A stretch of DNA of 64,000 nt from JACJYC01 sp964558465 (lineage in GTDB: Bacteria; Bacteroidota; Bacteroidia; Chitinophagales; Saprospiraceae). The stretch is taken from NCBI GenBank assembly GCA_964558465.1, contig CAZLEF010000027.1, forward strand, positions 18,725 through 82,724, given 5' to 3'. A program made the position numbers and the translations under genes. Below, in pieces: positions 42,804 through 50,269 of this stretch. The notes beneath the pieces are model-generated. The model was not told where the DNA came from and did not search any database. It saw only the letters and a list, made by a program, of their open reading frames with translations. Position 1 is the stretch's first letter. Each line of letters opens with the position of its first letter.

Positions 42804-43058
42804 ATGGAAAAAATTGAATCAATCGAAGAGTTTTTCAAAAGAAAAGTCAATTGGTTGCCCGCAAATCTCCAGCATGAAATCGGGCATTTTAATGTGTTCA
42901 GGGTGACAGCCAAAAAAATAAGAAGGATGATCGATGATGTCAGGAGCAAAAAAATCGGGGTGACTCATGTTTGGAGACTCTCCTCGGAAGCCCTATGGGC
43001 CTGTGGAATTTCCCTTTGTGAGATTGGAACGATTGCCCGAGGGTTCTTGATAAACTAA
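42804..43058 (+). pseudogene. N-terminal fragment of an AraC-family regulator
   Basis: From ATG 42804 the first 34 residues (MEKIESIEEFFKRKVNWLPA ... IGHFNVFR) match the N-terminal motif of Bacteroidota AraC-type regulators. The following 50 residues (VTAKKIRRMIDDVRSKKIGV onwards) do not resemble the cupin or HTH parts, and the frame ends at 43058. The gene therefore appears to have lost everything after the first exon-like segment, presumably by deletion. It is next to the dispersed element copy B and to the end of the caspase gene. It is unlikely to be functional as a regulator. Confidence 0.6.
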
Positions 43059-43074
43059 CTCATCCAATAAACCA

Positions 43075-44991
43075 TCAGCCGTCCACCGTCCCCCGAACCA
43101 CCCGCACCGGTACCAGCCACGTCGCCCAATCCCGAACAACCGGTCGGCCGCGGCGGGCCAGGCTGCGCATGGGTGTCCGCTCCGGCTCGTGCGGCAGGGG
43201 TTCCTGATTGAGGGTGTCGGTGTTCAGTTCTTCAGTGGAGGCAAGCACGATCAGATATTCCTGGATTTCGGCGATCCCTTTTTGGTAAAGGTAGTCTTCC
43301 AGTTGCAGGAGATTGGTTTTGAATTCTTCGCCCGATTCCAGGATCTCTTTGGCCCAGGCCTCCTGATCTTTTTCCAGCAATTCTTTAGGGATCAACTGGT
43401 TGGTCACGCCGAAACCGTAATTGAGGTATAACACGCTGATCCAAACCGGGCGATCTTTGGTATTGGTGATTTTTAGCTGGAAGGTGGGTTGATGCCATTC
43501 TGCGCCGGAACTCAGGTATTCAAACGGCTCGGGGTTGCGCCAATCCTGCAGGGCAACCGGCATATCGTCGCCGGTATTCCCAGGTTCGGTTCCGCGGAAA
43601 AGTTCGATTTTCAGGTCATCTTCCCTGATCGCGGAGCCCGGGTTGGACAGTTCCAACAGCCGCCGCCAGGCCGCCACTTTTTCGAGGTCTGATACGAATT
43701 GATTGATGCCGGGCCGGTCAAAACCCGGGGATTGGCGGAACAACGGGATGTCATTGAACCGGCTGGTCAGAAAAAAAGCGCCGTCTTTGGCGTGTATCCG
43801 GTAGTCGGCCTTTTCCGGTTCACCACTGATCCGGAAAAGGTCGGATTTGTCCTTTTCGATGAAGTCCCTGAGCAGTTTTTCGGCCCCGGGGTCATTGCCT
43901 CCGGCAAAAGCGACCCCTAGTTTATTGACGGCCATCCGGACGGGCCGGGCGGGGTAAGAACGGTTCCGGTCGAGGTCGTCCATGCCGCTGACCTTGGAAC
44001 GGGAAGGTAAAACCTCCGTCACTTCCACCCGGCGTTTATCGTGGGCCAGTTCAAAAACGGTGCGTGAATTTTCATCGCCCAGGCGGATGCCGTGTACTGC
44101 GCCGGCGTTCACCGACCAGCCCATCCTGGGTTCAAAAGCGGCCAGCACCGGTTGGTCCTGCGCTTTTTCTCCGGTCAGGAAGACCAGGTTTTTGTCCTGC
44201 GCTTCGGTACTTTCGAGTTGGGGTGACTGGTCGAGGAAAAGGCTTCGGACCCGGACGTTGATTTTGGAGACCAGGGTGGAATAGGAAATAAAAGGGCTGG
44301 AATTGGTGAGCGCCTCCAGCAGGCAATAGGAAAAAACGCCTTTGGATTCGAGGCCGACCGTCACTTCCTTGGCGGTTTCGGTGGACAGCGCGGCGCCCAG
44401 GTTGATCCGCCGGCCCTGGGGTGGAGAGAGTTTGCCATCCTTCGATTTTTTATAGTCCTGGACGCCCAGATACTCCTTCAGTTGCATTTCCGCGCCGGGT
44501 TCGAAGACCTGGCGATCCTTGCCTTTTTGAACTTTGCGCATGCGTCCGGAATGACAGCAGTCGAGGACCGTCACAAAGGGCAGATTTTTGCCTTTGGAGG
44601 CTTTCCACACCAGCCAGGACAATTCGACGTCCAGGAGGTCTTTCCCGCCCGGCGAGCGGCTGTCGTGACAGACGATGGATTCGCTCATGCCGTTGGCTTT
44701 CCGGTGGGCGAATTCCTGCGGCGCTTTGGCCTGCGAGCCGTGACCGGCGTAAAAAAACAGGCAGGAGTCATCCGGGCCGGCGGCGTTGAAATGGTCAAAC
44801 CCGGCGACGATGCCCTTGCGGGAGGCCTGGCCGTCTTTCAATACCAGCGGTTTGAACTGATACCCCAGTTTGGTGCAATGGCCTTCGAGAAACGATTTGA
44901 AAGCGTCGAGGTCATTAAGGCAGCCGTCGAGGCGCAGGCGCGGGTCGGGGTAGTTGTTGATGGCGGCGAAGAGGGCGTAGAGGGTTTTCAT
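43075..44991 (-). CDS. Caspase-family (C14) protein with long C-terminal region
   Basis: I take ATG 44991 (MKTLYALFAAINNYPDPRLR, 638 residues). Residues 1-270 form a caspase-like p20/p10 fold with the catalytic dyad H84 (FFYAGHGSQ) and C146 (TVLDCCHSG), and a CLNDLDAFKSFL segment typical of metacaspase-like proteins. No signal peptide is seen, so it is cytoplasmic. The remaining 370 residues resemble the beta-rich region seen in bacterial caspase/DUF4384-type proteins (DRPVWISVLYLNYGFGVTNQ). No STAND, TPR or TIR partner and no typical defence genes are nearby. A role in regulated proteolysis or cell death is inference. The last residues (GTVDG) and the stop are written in GTGGACGG array words. 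Confidence 0.85.
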   Translation of the reverse strand: MKTLYALFAAINNYPDPRLRLDGCLNDLDAFKSFLEGHCTKLGYQFKPLVLKDGQASRKGIVAGFDHFNAAGPDDSCLFFYAGHGSQAKAPQEFAHRKANGMSESIVCHDSRSPGGKDLLDVELSWLVWKASKGKNLPFVTVLDCCHSGRMRKVQKGKDRQVFEPGAEMQLKEYLGVQDYKKSKDGKLSPPQGRRINLGAALSTETAKEVTVGLESKGVFSYCLLEALTNSSPFISYSTLVSKINVRVRSLFLDQSPQLESTEAQDKNLVFLTGEKAQDQPVLAAFEPRMGWSVNAGAVHGIRLGDENSRTVFELAHDKRRVEVTEVLPSRSKVSGMDDLDRNRSYPARPVRMAVNKLGVAFAGGNDPGAEKLLRDFIEKDKSDLFRISGEPEKADYRIHAKDGAFFLTSRFNDIPLFRQSPGFDRPGINQFVSDLEKVAAWRRLLELSNPGSAIREDDLKIELFRGTEPGNTGDDMPVALQDWRNPEPFEYLSSGAEWHQPTFQLKITNTKDRPVWISVLYLNYGFGVTNQLIPKELLEKDQEAWAKEILESGEEFKTNLLQLEDYLYQKGIAEIQEYLIVLASTEELNTDTLNQEPLPHEPERTPMRSLARRGRPVVRDWATWLVPVRVVRGTVDG

Positions 44992-45142
44992 AATTGACTG
45001 TTCTGGTTCAGGTTTTAAAGATTCGGAAAAATACAAAAATAAAATAGTTGACCACAAATCCCTCTACTCATTTCTAAGTACGCTCATTCCACAAATCTCG
45101 GGTTTTCTATCCTTTCCCGGCTCTGTACCTTTGCAATACCAT

Positions 45143-45504
45143 TCACGGATTGATTTTTGAATGACAACCACCTACGGCATCATTGAGCGCCTTAATAGAT
45201 GTAATCGTAAAATTTGGATCATAATGACCCGGTCGAAGGTAAATTATACCTACACAATCCTGAGCCCCTTTGATAACCAGTCGCCCAAAATCGTTATCAT
45301 GCGTAACAATTACTCGTCCTTCCGCATTCCCGAACGAATCCCTTCTTCAGTCAAGTGCGGGAATTGTTGGATCAAACCTGGAATTGACGCACCAGAAGCA
45401 AACCACTCCAAGATCAACTCAACACTGATCCGTGTATTCTTTATACAAGGCTTACCACCTAAAATGTCTGGATTAGAAACTATTAAATTAAATTGGTCAA
45501 CCAT
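45143..45504 (-). pseudogene. Collapsed DUF433 antitoxin / DUF5615 PIN-like toxin module
   Basis: ATG 45504 to TAA 45310 encodes 64 residues that begin as a DUF433 antitoxin (NPDILGGKPCIKNTRISVEL ... FPHLTEEGIRSGMR) but lack the usual last dozen residues. In the next frame, from about 45322 to TGA 45143-45145, the translation EGRVIVTHDNDFGRLVIKGA ... CVGIIYLRPGHYDP is the C-terminal half of a DUF5615/Mut7-C-type PIN-like toxin, with the acidic THDNDFG motif. The N-terminal half of the toxin is missing. An internal deletion has joined the two genes. The toxin is surely dead. The antitoxin-like frame could still be expressed. Confidence 0.7.
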
Positions 45505-45628
45505 ATATTGAATTGTTGTTAATAACCGAAAAAGTTAGCCAAAAAGGCCCTACTCTTACAAAAGTAACAGTTTTCTGTCAAATATCGTTTCAATCCCCAC
45601 TTTGGTTTCAATTCCTCCCGGCACTGCG

Positions 45629-45636
45629 TATATTTG
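45629..45636 (+). promoter_or_regulatory. TAnnTTTG promoter box of fumC
   Basis: TATATTTG predicts a start near 45643, only 18 nt before ATG 45661. This box helps rule out an upstream in-frame ATG at 45634 as the start codon. Confidence 0.6.
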
Positions 45637-45660
45637 CACCAAAATCCAACAACCCGCTTT

Positions 45661-47055
45661 ATGACATTCCGCACCGAACGCGACAGCATGGGCCCCATCG
45701 AGGTGCCCGCCGACAAATACTGGGGCGCGCAGACCCAGCGCTCTGCCGAAAATTTCCGCATCGGCGGCCAGCGCATGCCCGTCGAGGTGATCCGCGCTTT
45801 TGCCATCCTGAAAAAGGCGGCGGCCATCACCAACCATTCGCTGGGCATCCTTTCCAAAGAAAAAACGGACCTTATTTGCCGGGTTTGCGACGAGATCAGC
45901 GACGGCAAACTCGACGACCAGTTCCCGCTCGTAGTCTGGCAGACGGGTTCGGGCACACAGTCCAACATGAACCTCAACGAGGTGATCGCCAACCGGGCGC
46001 ATGTATTGACCGGCGGCCTGCTCACGGATGAAAAAAAGGTGTTGCACCCCAACGACGACGTCAATAAATCGCAGTCTTCCAACGATACCTTCCCCACGGC
46101 CATGCACATCGCCGCCTACCAGGCGATCATCGATGTTACGCTGCCGGGGATGAAAAAGCTGCGGGATACCCTGGCCGACAAATCCAGGGCGTTCAGGCAC
46201 GTGGTCAAGATCGGCCGCACCCATTTTATGGACGCTACGCCGGTCACTGTCGGGCAAGAGTTATCGGGGTACGTCGCCCAGCTCGATCATTGCATGCGGG
46301 CCATCAAAAACACCCTTTCCCACCTGGCTGAACTAGCCCTGGGCGGCACGGCTGTCGGCACCGGCCTGAATGCGCCGCACGGGTACGCCGAAAAGGTAGC
46401 GGCCAATATCGCCGACCTCAGCGGGCTGCCTTTTGTGAGCGCAGAAAACAAATTTGAGGCCCTCGCCACCCACGACGCTCTGGTGGAAGCCCACGGCGCC
46501 TTGAAAACTGCGGCCGTCGCCCTGATGAAGATCGGCAACGATATCCGCATGCTGGCCTCAGGCCCCCGCAGCGGTATCGGCGAACTGAACATCCCGGAAA
46601 ACGAACCGGGTTCCTCCATTATGCCGGGTAAAGTGAACCCTACTCAATCGGAAGCCCTCACCATGGCCGCCGCCCAGGTATTGGGCAACGACGTGGCCAT
46701 CAATATCGGCGGGGCGACCGGCCACTTCGAGCTGAACGTGTTCAAACCCATGATCATTTACAATTTCCTGATCTCTGCCCGCCTCATCGGCGACGCCTGC
46801 GACAGCTTCAACGAACACTGCGCCGAGGGTATCGAACCCAATTATGAACGGATCAAAGAACACCTCAATAATTCGCTGATGCTGGTGACGGCACTCAACA
46901 CAAAGATCGGTTACGACAACGCCGCCAAAATTGCCAAAAAGGCGCATAAAGAAGGGAAAACGCTCAAGCAGGCGGGGGTTGAACTGGGTCTGCTGACGGA
47001 CGAGCAGTTTGATGAGTGGGTCAAGCCGGAGGAGATGATCGGGAATTTGAAGTAA
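45661..47055 (+). CDS. fumC: Fumarate hydratase class II
   Basis: 464 residues from ATG 45661 (MTFRTERDSMGPIEVPADKY), the usual FumC N-terminus. All conserved regions of the fumarase/aspartase superfamily are seen: TGSGTQSNMNLNEVIANRA (95-113), the GRTHFMDATP segment with catalytic H188, and the signature GSSIMPGKVNP (317-327) with catalytic S318. It interconverts fumarate and malate in the TCA cycle without an iron-sulfur cluster. It is monocistronic and convergent with btaB, separated only by an 85-nt inverted array that begins directly after its stop. Confidence 0.96.
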   Translation: MTFRTERDSMGPIEVPADKYWGAQTQRSAENFRIGGQRMPVEVIRAFAILKKAAAITNHSLGILSKEKTDLICRVCDEISDGKLDDQFPLVVWQTGSGTQSNMNLNEVIANRAHVLTGGLLTDEKKVLHPNDDVNKSQSSNDTFPTAMHIAAYQAIIDVTLPGMKKLRDTLADKSRAFRHVVKIGRTHFMDATPVTVGQELSGYVAQLDHCMRAIKNTLSHLAELALGGTAVGTGLNAPHGYAEKVAANIADLSGLPFVSAENKFEALATHDALVEAHGALKTAAVALMKIGNDIRMLASGPRSGIGELNIPENEPGSSIMPGKVNPTQSEALTMAAAQVLGNDVAINIGGATGHFELNVFKPMIIYNFLISARLIGDACDSFNEHCAEGIEPNYERIKEHLNNSLMLVTALNTKIGYDNAAKIAKKAHKEGKTLKQAGVELGLLTDEQFDEWVKPEEMIGNLK

Positions 47056-47140
47056 ATGCAAAATTTAAAATTCAGAATGCAAAATTCAAAAGGGAAACGG
47101 CAACTTTTGAATTTCGCATTCTGAATTTTGCATTTTGACT
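47056..47140. repeat. Inverted word array (ATGCAAAATT) between fumC and btaB
   Basis: TGCAAAATTTAAAATTCAGA followed by ATGCAAAATTCAAAAG (47057-47092) is opposed by CTTTTGAATTTCGCATTCTG followed by AATTTTGCATTTTGAC (47103-47138). The loop is about 10 nt (GGAAACGGCAA). It fills the gap exactly from stop codon to stop codon and should form a long stem in either transcript. Confidence 0.9.
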
Positions 47141-47785
47141 TTAACCTTCCTTCCGCCCAACAAACACAAAATACCGCCAAACGCCGCCATACGCCGCGTT
47201 GACCTCTTCCACCACCGGTTCAAATTCCTGTTTCAGAACCGGGACCAGGTGCCCGTCCATCCTTACATGGTTGGCGCCCATATGGCGTTTGAACCAGCCG
47301 AATCGGGAATCGTGAAAATCGGCGGCAGCCATATATCCGCCCGGTTTTAAATCGGTTTTTGCTTGCAGGATCAGGGATTCCCAGAAGGGGTTCATCATGG
47401 TGAGGGAATAGGAAAAAATAACGAGGTCGAAGGAATTTTCCCAATCCGACTTTTCATACCGGTACGGTTGGTTGATCAGGTGCACCCGGTTTTTAAAAGG
47501 TATCAGCAGGTTAGTGGCCCGATGGATCATATCTTCCGATACGTCGAGGCCCGTCAATTTTGCATTTGGGTATTTTTCGGCAATTTTTTGAAGGTTGTAC
47601 CCGGTTCCGCAGCCGACCTCCAAGACTGAAAAATCTGCATTTTTGGGGAAAGGCAATATCCGGATCAATTTATTCCGGCCGAACAGGAAAGTCCACCGGG
47701 TCAGGTCGTAAATCCGGGCGTGGCGGCGGTAATACCGCTGCATACGGTCATTTTGACCGGCTTCTGTGCTGGTGCTTGTTGCCAT
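47141..47785 (-). CDS. btaB: BtaB-type methyltransferase of betaine-lipid synthesis
   Basis: 214 residues. The N-terminal RYYRRHARIYDLTRWTFLFG is characteristic of BtaB. SAM motif I is VLEVGCGTGYNLQKIA, followed by LTGLDVSEDMIHRA. BtaB methylates diacylglyceryl-homoserine three times to give the betaine lipid DGTS, at the membrane surface. It lies directly downstream of btaA on the same strand, with a word array in the 117-nt gap. Generic class I methyltransferases look similar, but the N-terminal motif and the btaA neighbour make this assignment strong. Confidence 0.85.
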   Translation of the reverse strand: MATSTSTEAGQNDRMQRYYRRHARIYDLTRWTFLFGRNKLIRILPFPKNADFSVLEVGCGTGYNLQKIAEKYPNAKLTGLDVSEDMIHRATNLLIPFKNRVHLINQPYRYEKSDWENSFDLVIFSYSLTMMNPFWESLILQAKTDLKPGGYMAAADFHDSRFGWFKRHMGANHVRMDGHLVPVLKQEFEPVVEEVNAAYGGVWRYFVFVGRKEG

Positions 47786-47788
47786 TTT

Positions 47789-47897
47789 TGTTGATGCGTT
47801 GATGCGTTGATGTGTTGATGCGTTGATGCCGTCTTCATATCAGCCGCGCCGATGGCGCGGAATAAACAAATCAACAAATCAACAAATAAACAAATCA
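47789..47897. repeat. Inverted word array (TTGATGCG) between btaA and btaB
   Basis: GTTGATGC words repeat five times (47790-47829). The centre contains the hairpin CCGCGCC-GAT-GGCGCGG (47844-47860), and the right arm is AACAAATCAACAAATCAACA (47862-47900), roughly the inverse (TTGTTGATTTG). It lies within the presumed btaA-btaB transcript. Confidence 0.85.
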
Positions 47898-47902
47898 ACA
47901 AC

Positions 47903-49069
47903 CTAAAGTACCACCCCCAAATACGTGCTCGCATACGTCCCTACCCTATCGTTTTTCTGCACTTCTGCCACCCTTTCCTTTTCAAACCGGACCCTGTCCA
48001 GGACAAATTTCGGAAAAAAGTGAATTTCTTTAGCTGCCGAACGCATCAGGATCCGGGTACCGGACCGGCTGTTATCCAGAATATAGCGCCATTCCTCTTC
48101 CAATTCGCGGGGCGCGTTAAAAGCCATCCAGTCCTGGTGATCGAGCAACACAAAATGAGTATACTGGCCGGGGTTTGTTTTAAGAAATTGGGTAATGGTT
48201 TTGGTATGGGTTTTAAGGGCGGTTTCCGGGTTTTTATAATACGCAAAATTTATTTCCTTGAGGTATTCCGGACAACAATCTTTGGTATAACTTCCATTCA
48301 GATAAACCTTCCAGAAATAATTATCTGCGGCTGGTTGGCTGGCGAATACCTTGCGCAGGCAATCCCGCAGGTAACCCAGGGCGCCCGATTCATATTGATC
48401 CTGAAACAACAATTGCTGGTCGCGGGGTACGCCGATGAGGCTCATGGTCAAATGTTGGTTGACAACGCGTTTGATGCCTGAACGCATCAGCAGGGGTTCA
48501 ACCTGCCAATACCAATTGACCTGTTCCTGAAAAGTACTGGCGCCGAGCATCGCCTGAACACCCTGGTAAATCTTTCTTTTGGATTTTAAAAATTGGCGGG
48601 ATATCCAGGCAATGGAGCCCGATGTTCCGCGGTAATAAAAGCTTTTCCTCAGGCCCTTTCCGTTGAAATAGACCCATTTTTTATCCCAATATGAACGGCC
48701 GGCAACCGGAAGGGCATCCCTCAGTTTCAAAAAATAAAGATCTTCCATTTCCGGGTGAAACCCTTTGCCAAAAAGCTGGAAAAAATCATCAAATTCCAAT
48801 TGCCGGTAAGCAGCCATTTTCAGTTCGAGCAAGGCGTTTTGGCGGGGATTCATATCCACACAATGGATTTCCGCCGGCCTGTCGAGGGCATAATCCAGTG
48901 CGTTGCAGCCCGCGCTGGTGATCATGACCACTTTGCTGTCCGGCTGAAGGTCGAGCAATTCCCGGTCGCAACGCGGATCTTCCCAGCAAGTGTTATAGAC
49001 CAGTTGGCTGCCGTGGATTTTTACAAAAAACCAATCCTTTAAACGATCAATTGTGTTGTATTTTTCCAT
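47903..49069 (-). CDS. btaA: BtaA, S-adenosylmethionine:diacylglycerol 3-amino-3-carboxypropyltransferase (DUF3419)
   Basis: I take ATG 49069 (MEKYNTIDRLKDWFFVKIHG, 388 residues). The DUF3419 hallmarks are present: LVYNTCWEDPRCDRELLDLQ, the SAM-binding VVMITSAGCNALDYALDRPA, VDMNPRQNALLELK, and HFVLLDHQDWM near the C-terminus. BtaA transfers the aminocarboxypropyl group of SAM to diacylglycerol, the first step of DGTS betaine-lipid synthesis. With btaB downstream and a divergent plcP-type phosphoesterase upstream, it forms a complete phospholipid-to-betaine-lipid replacement set. A TACCTTTG box at 49074-49081 sits only 4 nt before the ATG, so the mRNA may be leaderless. Confidence 0.92.
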   Translation of the reverse strand: MEKYNTIDRLKDWFFVKIHGSQLVYNTCWEDPRCDRELLDLQPDSKVVMITSAGCNALDYALDRPAEIHCVDMNPRQNALLELKMAAYRQLEFDDFFQLFGKGFHPEMEDLYFLKLRDALPVAGRSYWDKKWVYFNGKGLRKSFYYRGTSGSIAWISRQFLKSKRKIYQGVQAMLGASTFQEQVNWYWQVEPLLMRSGIKRVVNQHLTMSLIGVPRDQQLLFQDQYESGALGYLRDCLRKVFASQPAADNYFWKVYLNGSYTKDCCPEYLKEINFAYYKNPETALKTHTKTITQFLKTNPGQYTHFVLLDHQDWMAFNAPRELEEEWRYILDNSRSGTRILMRSAAKEIHFFPKFVLDRVRFEKERVAEVQKNDRVGTYASTYLGVVL

Positions 49070-49280
49070 CCGGCAAAGGTAGGCGCAGTGGGTGGGCAGA
49101 CCGGTAAAATGCACGTTATTATTTCTGTAAATTTACTTTAACTCATTGTAAATAAATAAATTAAAATTCATCTTTTTTCTCTTTATTATTAATCATTTGG
49201 TAAAGGCTGGTTTACAATGGGTTAATACCTGCCTGCTATTTTTGCATACAAAATAATCACTTTAGCCCGGCCGGATTTTT
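49070..49280. promoter_or_regulatory. Divergent btaA/plcP control region with inverted repeats
   Basis: Minus strand: TACCTTTG (49074-49081) for btaA. Plus strand: TATTTTTG (49237-49244) for the phosphoesterase. Between them lie a 10-bp palindrome GTAAATTTAC (49127-49136) and a 9-bp inverted pair CATTGTAAA (49144-49152) and TTTACAATG (49211-49219). The second half sits where the -33 element of the plus promoter would be, suggesting an operator. The rest is AT-rich. In other bacteria this gene set is induced by phosphate starvation; no known Bacteroidota Pho-box consensus can be applied here. Confidence 0.5.
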
Positions 49281-50129
49281 ATGAGGAAAGAAATCGATAT
49301 TGCCGTTATTTCTGATGTTCACCTGGGGACTTACGGCTGCCATGCCAAAGAACTGCTCAACTACCTGAAGAGCATCAAGCCCTCCACCCTGATTCTGAAC
49401 GGCGATTTTATCGATATCTGGGAGTTCAGGAAACGTTATTTCCCCAAAGAACACCTGGAAGTGATCCAGCGGATCTTGCGAATGGCGGCAAAAGGCGTCA
49501 AGGTCTATTACATTACCGGCAACCACGACGATACCCTGAGGAGGTATTCCAATTTTCATACTGGCAATATTTACCTGCGCGACAAACTGCTGCTTCAATT
49601 ACACGATCAGAAATACTGGATTTTTCACGGGGATATTTTCGACGCCTCCATCAAATTCTCTCCCTTCATCGCCCGCATGGGGGGTAAAGGCTACGACTGG
49701 CTTATCCTGCTCAACCGGCTGGTCAACAAGGTCCGCCTGCGCCTGGGGTATTCCCGGATGTCGTTTGCCAGAAAGATCAAATTTGGGGTCAAAAAAGCCG
49801 TAAAATTCATCAGCGATTTCGAAAATACGGCCATCGAACTGGCAGGCGAACAGGATTACGACTATGTGATTTGCGGCCATATCCATATTCCCCAGATGCG
49901 CCAGGTCGTGACCCGGTCGGGCAAAACAGTCACCTACCTCAATTCCGGCGACTGGGTGGAAAGTTTAACTGCCCTCGAATACAGCGGCGGCAAATGGAGC
50001 ATTTACGAATATAAGGAATCCGATTACAAGGCTGTGGGGCCCGATCTTCAGGTCCGGCAAACGGAAGAAGAACCCGAAGAATGGGTGTCCGACCTGAAGC
50101 TTTTTTACCAGCGCATCCATAAAGCCTGA
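49281..50129 (+). CDS. plcP: Metallophosphoesterase of the PlcP/LpxH-like family
   Basis: 282 residues, cytoplasmic. A calcineurin-like phosphoesterase with metal ligands D12 and H14 (ISDVHLGTYGC), D42 (GDFID), N81-H82-D83 (GNHDDTLRR), H116 (FHGDIFD) and H200/H202 (CGHIHIP). SFARKIKFGVKKAVKFISDF and YLNSGDWVESLTALEY are typical of PlcP, the phospholipase C that releases diacylglycerol from phospholipids during lipid remodelling in marine bacteria. Automatic annotation would probably say UDP-2,3-diacylglucosamine diphosphatase. The divergent btaA gene, whose product consumes diacylglycerol, supports the PlcP reading, but this is context-based inference. Confidence 0.8.
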   Translation: MRKEIDIAVISDVHLGTYGCHAKELLNYLKSIKPSTLILNGDFIDIWEFRKRYFPKEHLEVIQRILRMAAKGVKVYYITGNHDDTLRRYSNFHTGNIYLRDKLLLQLHDQKYWIFHGDIFDASIKFSPFIARMGGKGYDWLILLNRLVNKVRLRLGYSRMSFARKIKFGVKKAVKFISDFENTAIELAGEQDYDYVICGHIHIPQMRQVVTRSGKTVTYLNSGDWVESLTALEYSGGKWSIYEYKESDYKAVGPDLQVRQTEEEPEEWVSDLKLFYQRIHKA

Positions 50130-50147
50130 GGATTTCCGCCCATCTGC

Positions 50148-50177
50148 TTGGAAAATCAATTTCGCGGCTTATATTTG
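50148..50177 (+). promoter_or_regulatory. Bacteroidota-type promoter upstream of the RidA-like gene
   Basis: TTG (50148-50150), 19 nt, TATATTTG (50170-50177): a full consensus match predicting a start near 50184. The inverted array 50191-50260 then lies inside the 5' leader. Confidence 0.72.
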
Positions 50178-50190
50178 GAAGTTCTTATCA

Positions 50191-50260
50191 TTGAGGAATC
50201 GAGGAACTGAAGAACTGAGGAATCGAAAATCGCATCCTCAGTTCCTCGATTCCTCAAATT
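50191..50260 (+). repeat. Inverted word array (GAGGAATC/GAGGAACT) in the leader of the RidA-like gene
   Basis: TTGAGGAATCGAGGAACTGA followed by AGAACTGAGGAATCG (50191-50225) is opposed by CCTCAGTTCCTCGATTCCTC followed by AAATT (50236-50260) around AAAATCGCAT. The stem would form almost at the 5' end of the transcript, 10 nt before the start codon, and could affect elongation or ribosome access. Confidence 0.88.
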
Positions 50261-50269
50261 AACAATGCT

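Noticed and set aside
45161..45511. 116-codon plus-strand frame opposite the DUF433/DUF5615 remnant
   Set aside because: No domain, and the minus strand gives two recognisable family matches in this interval.
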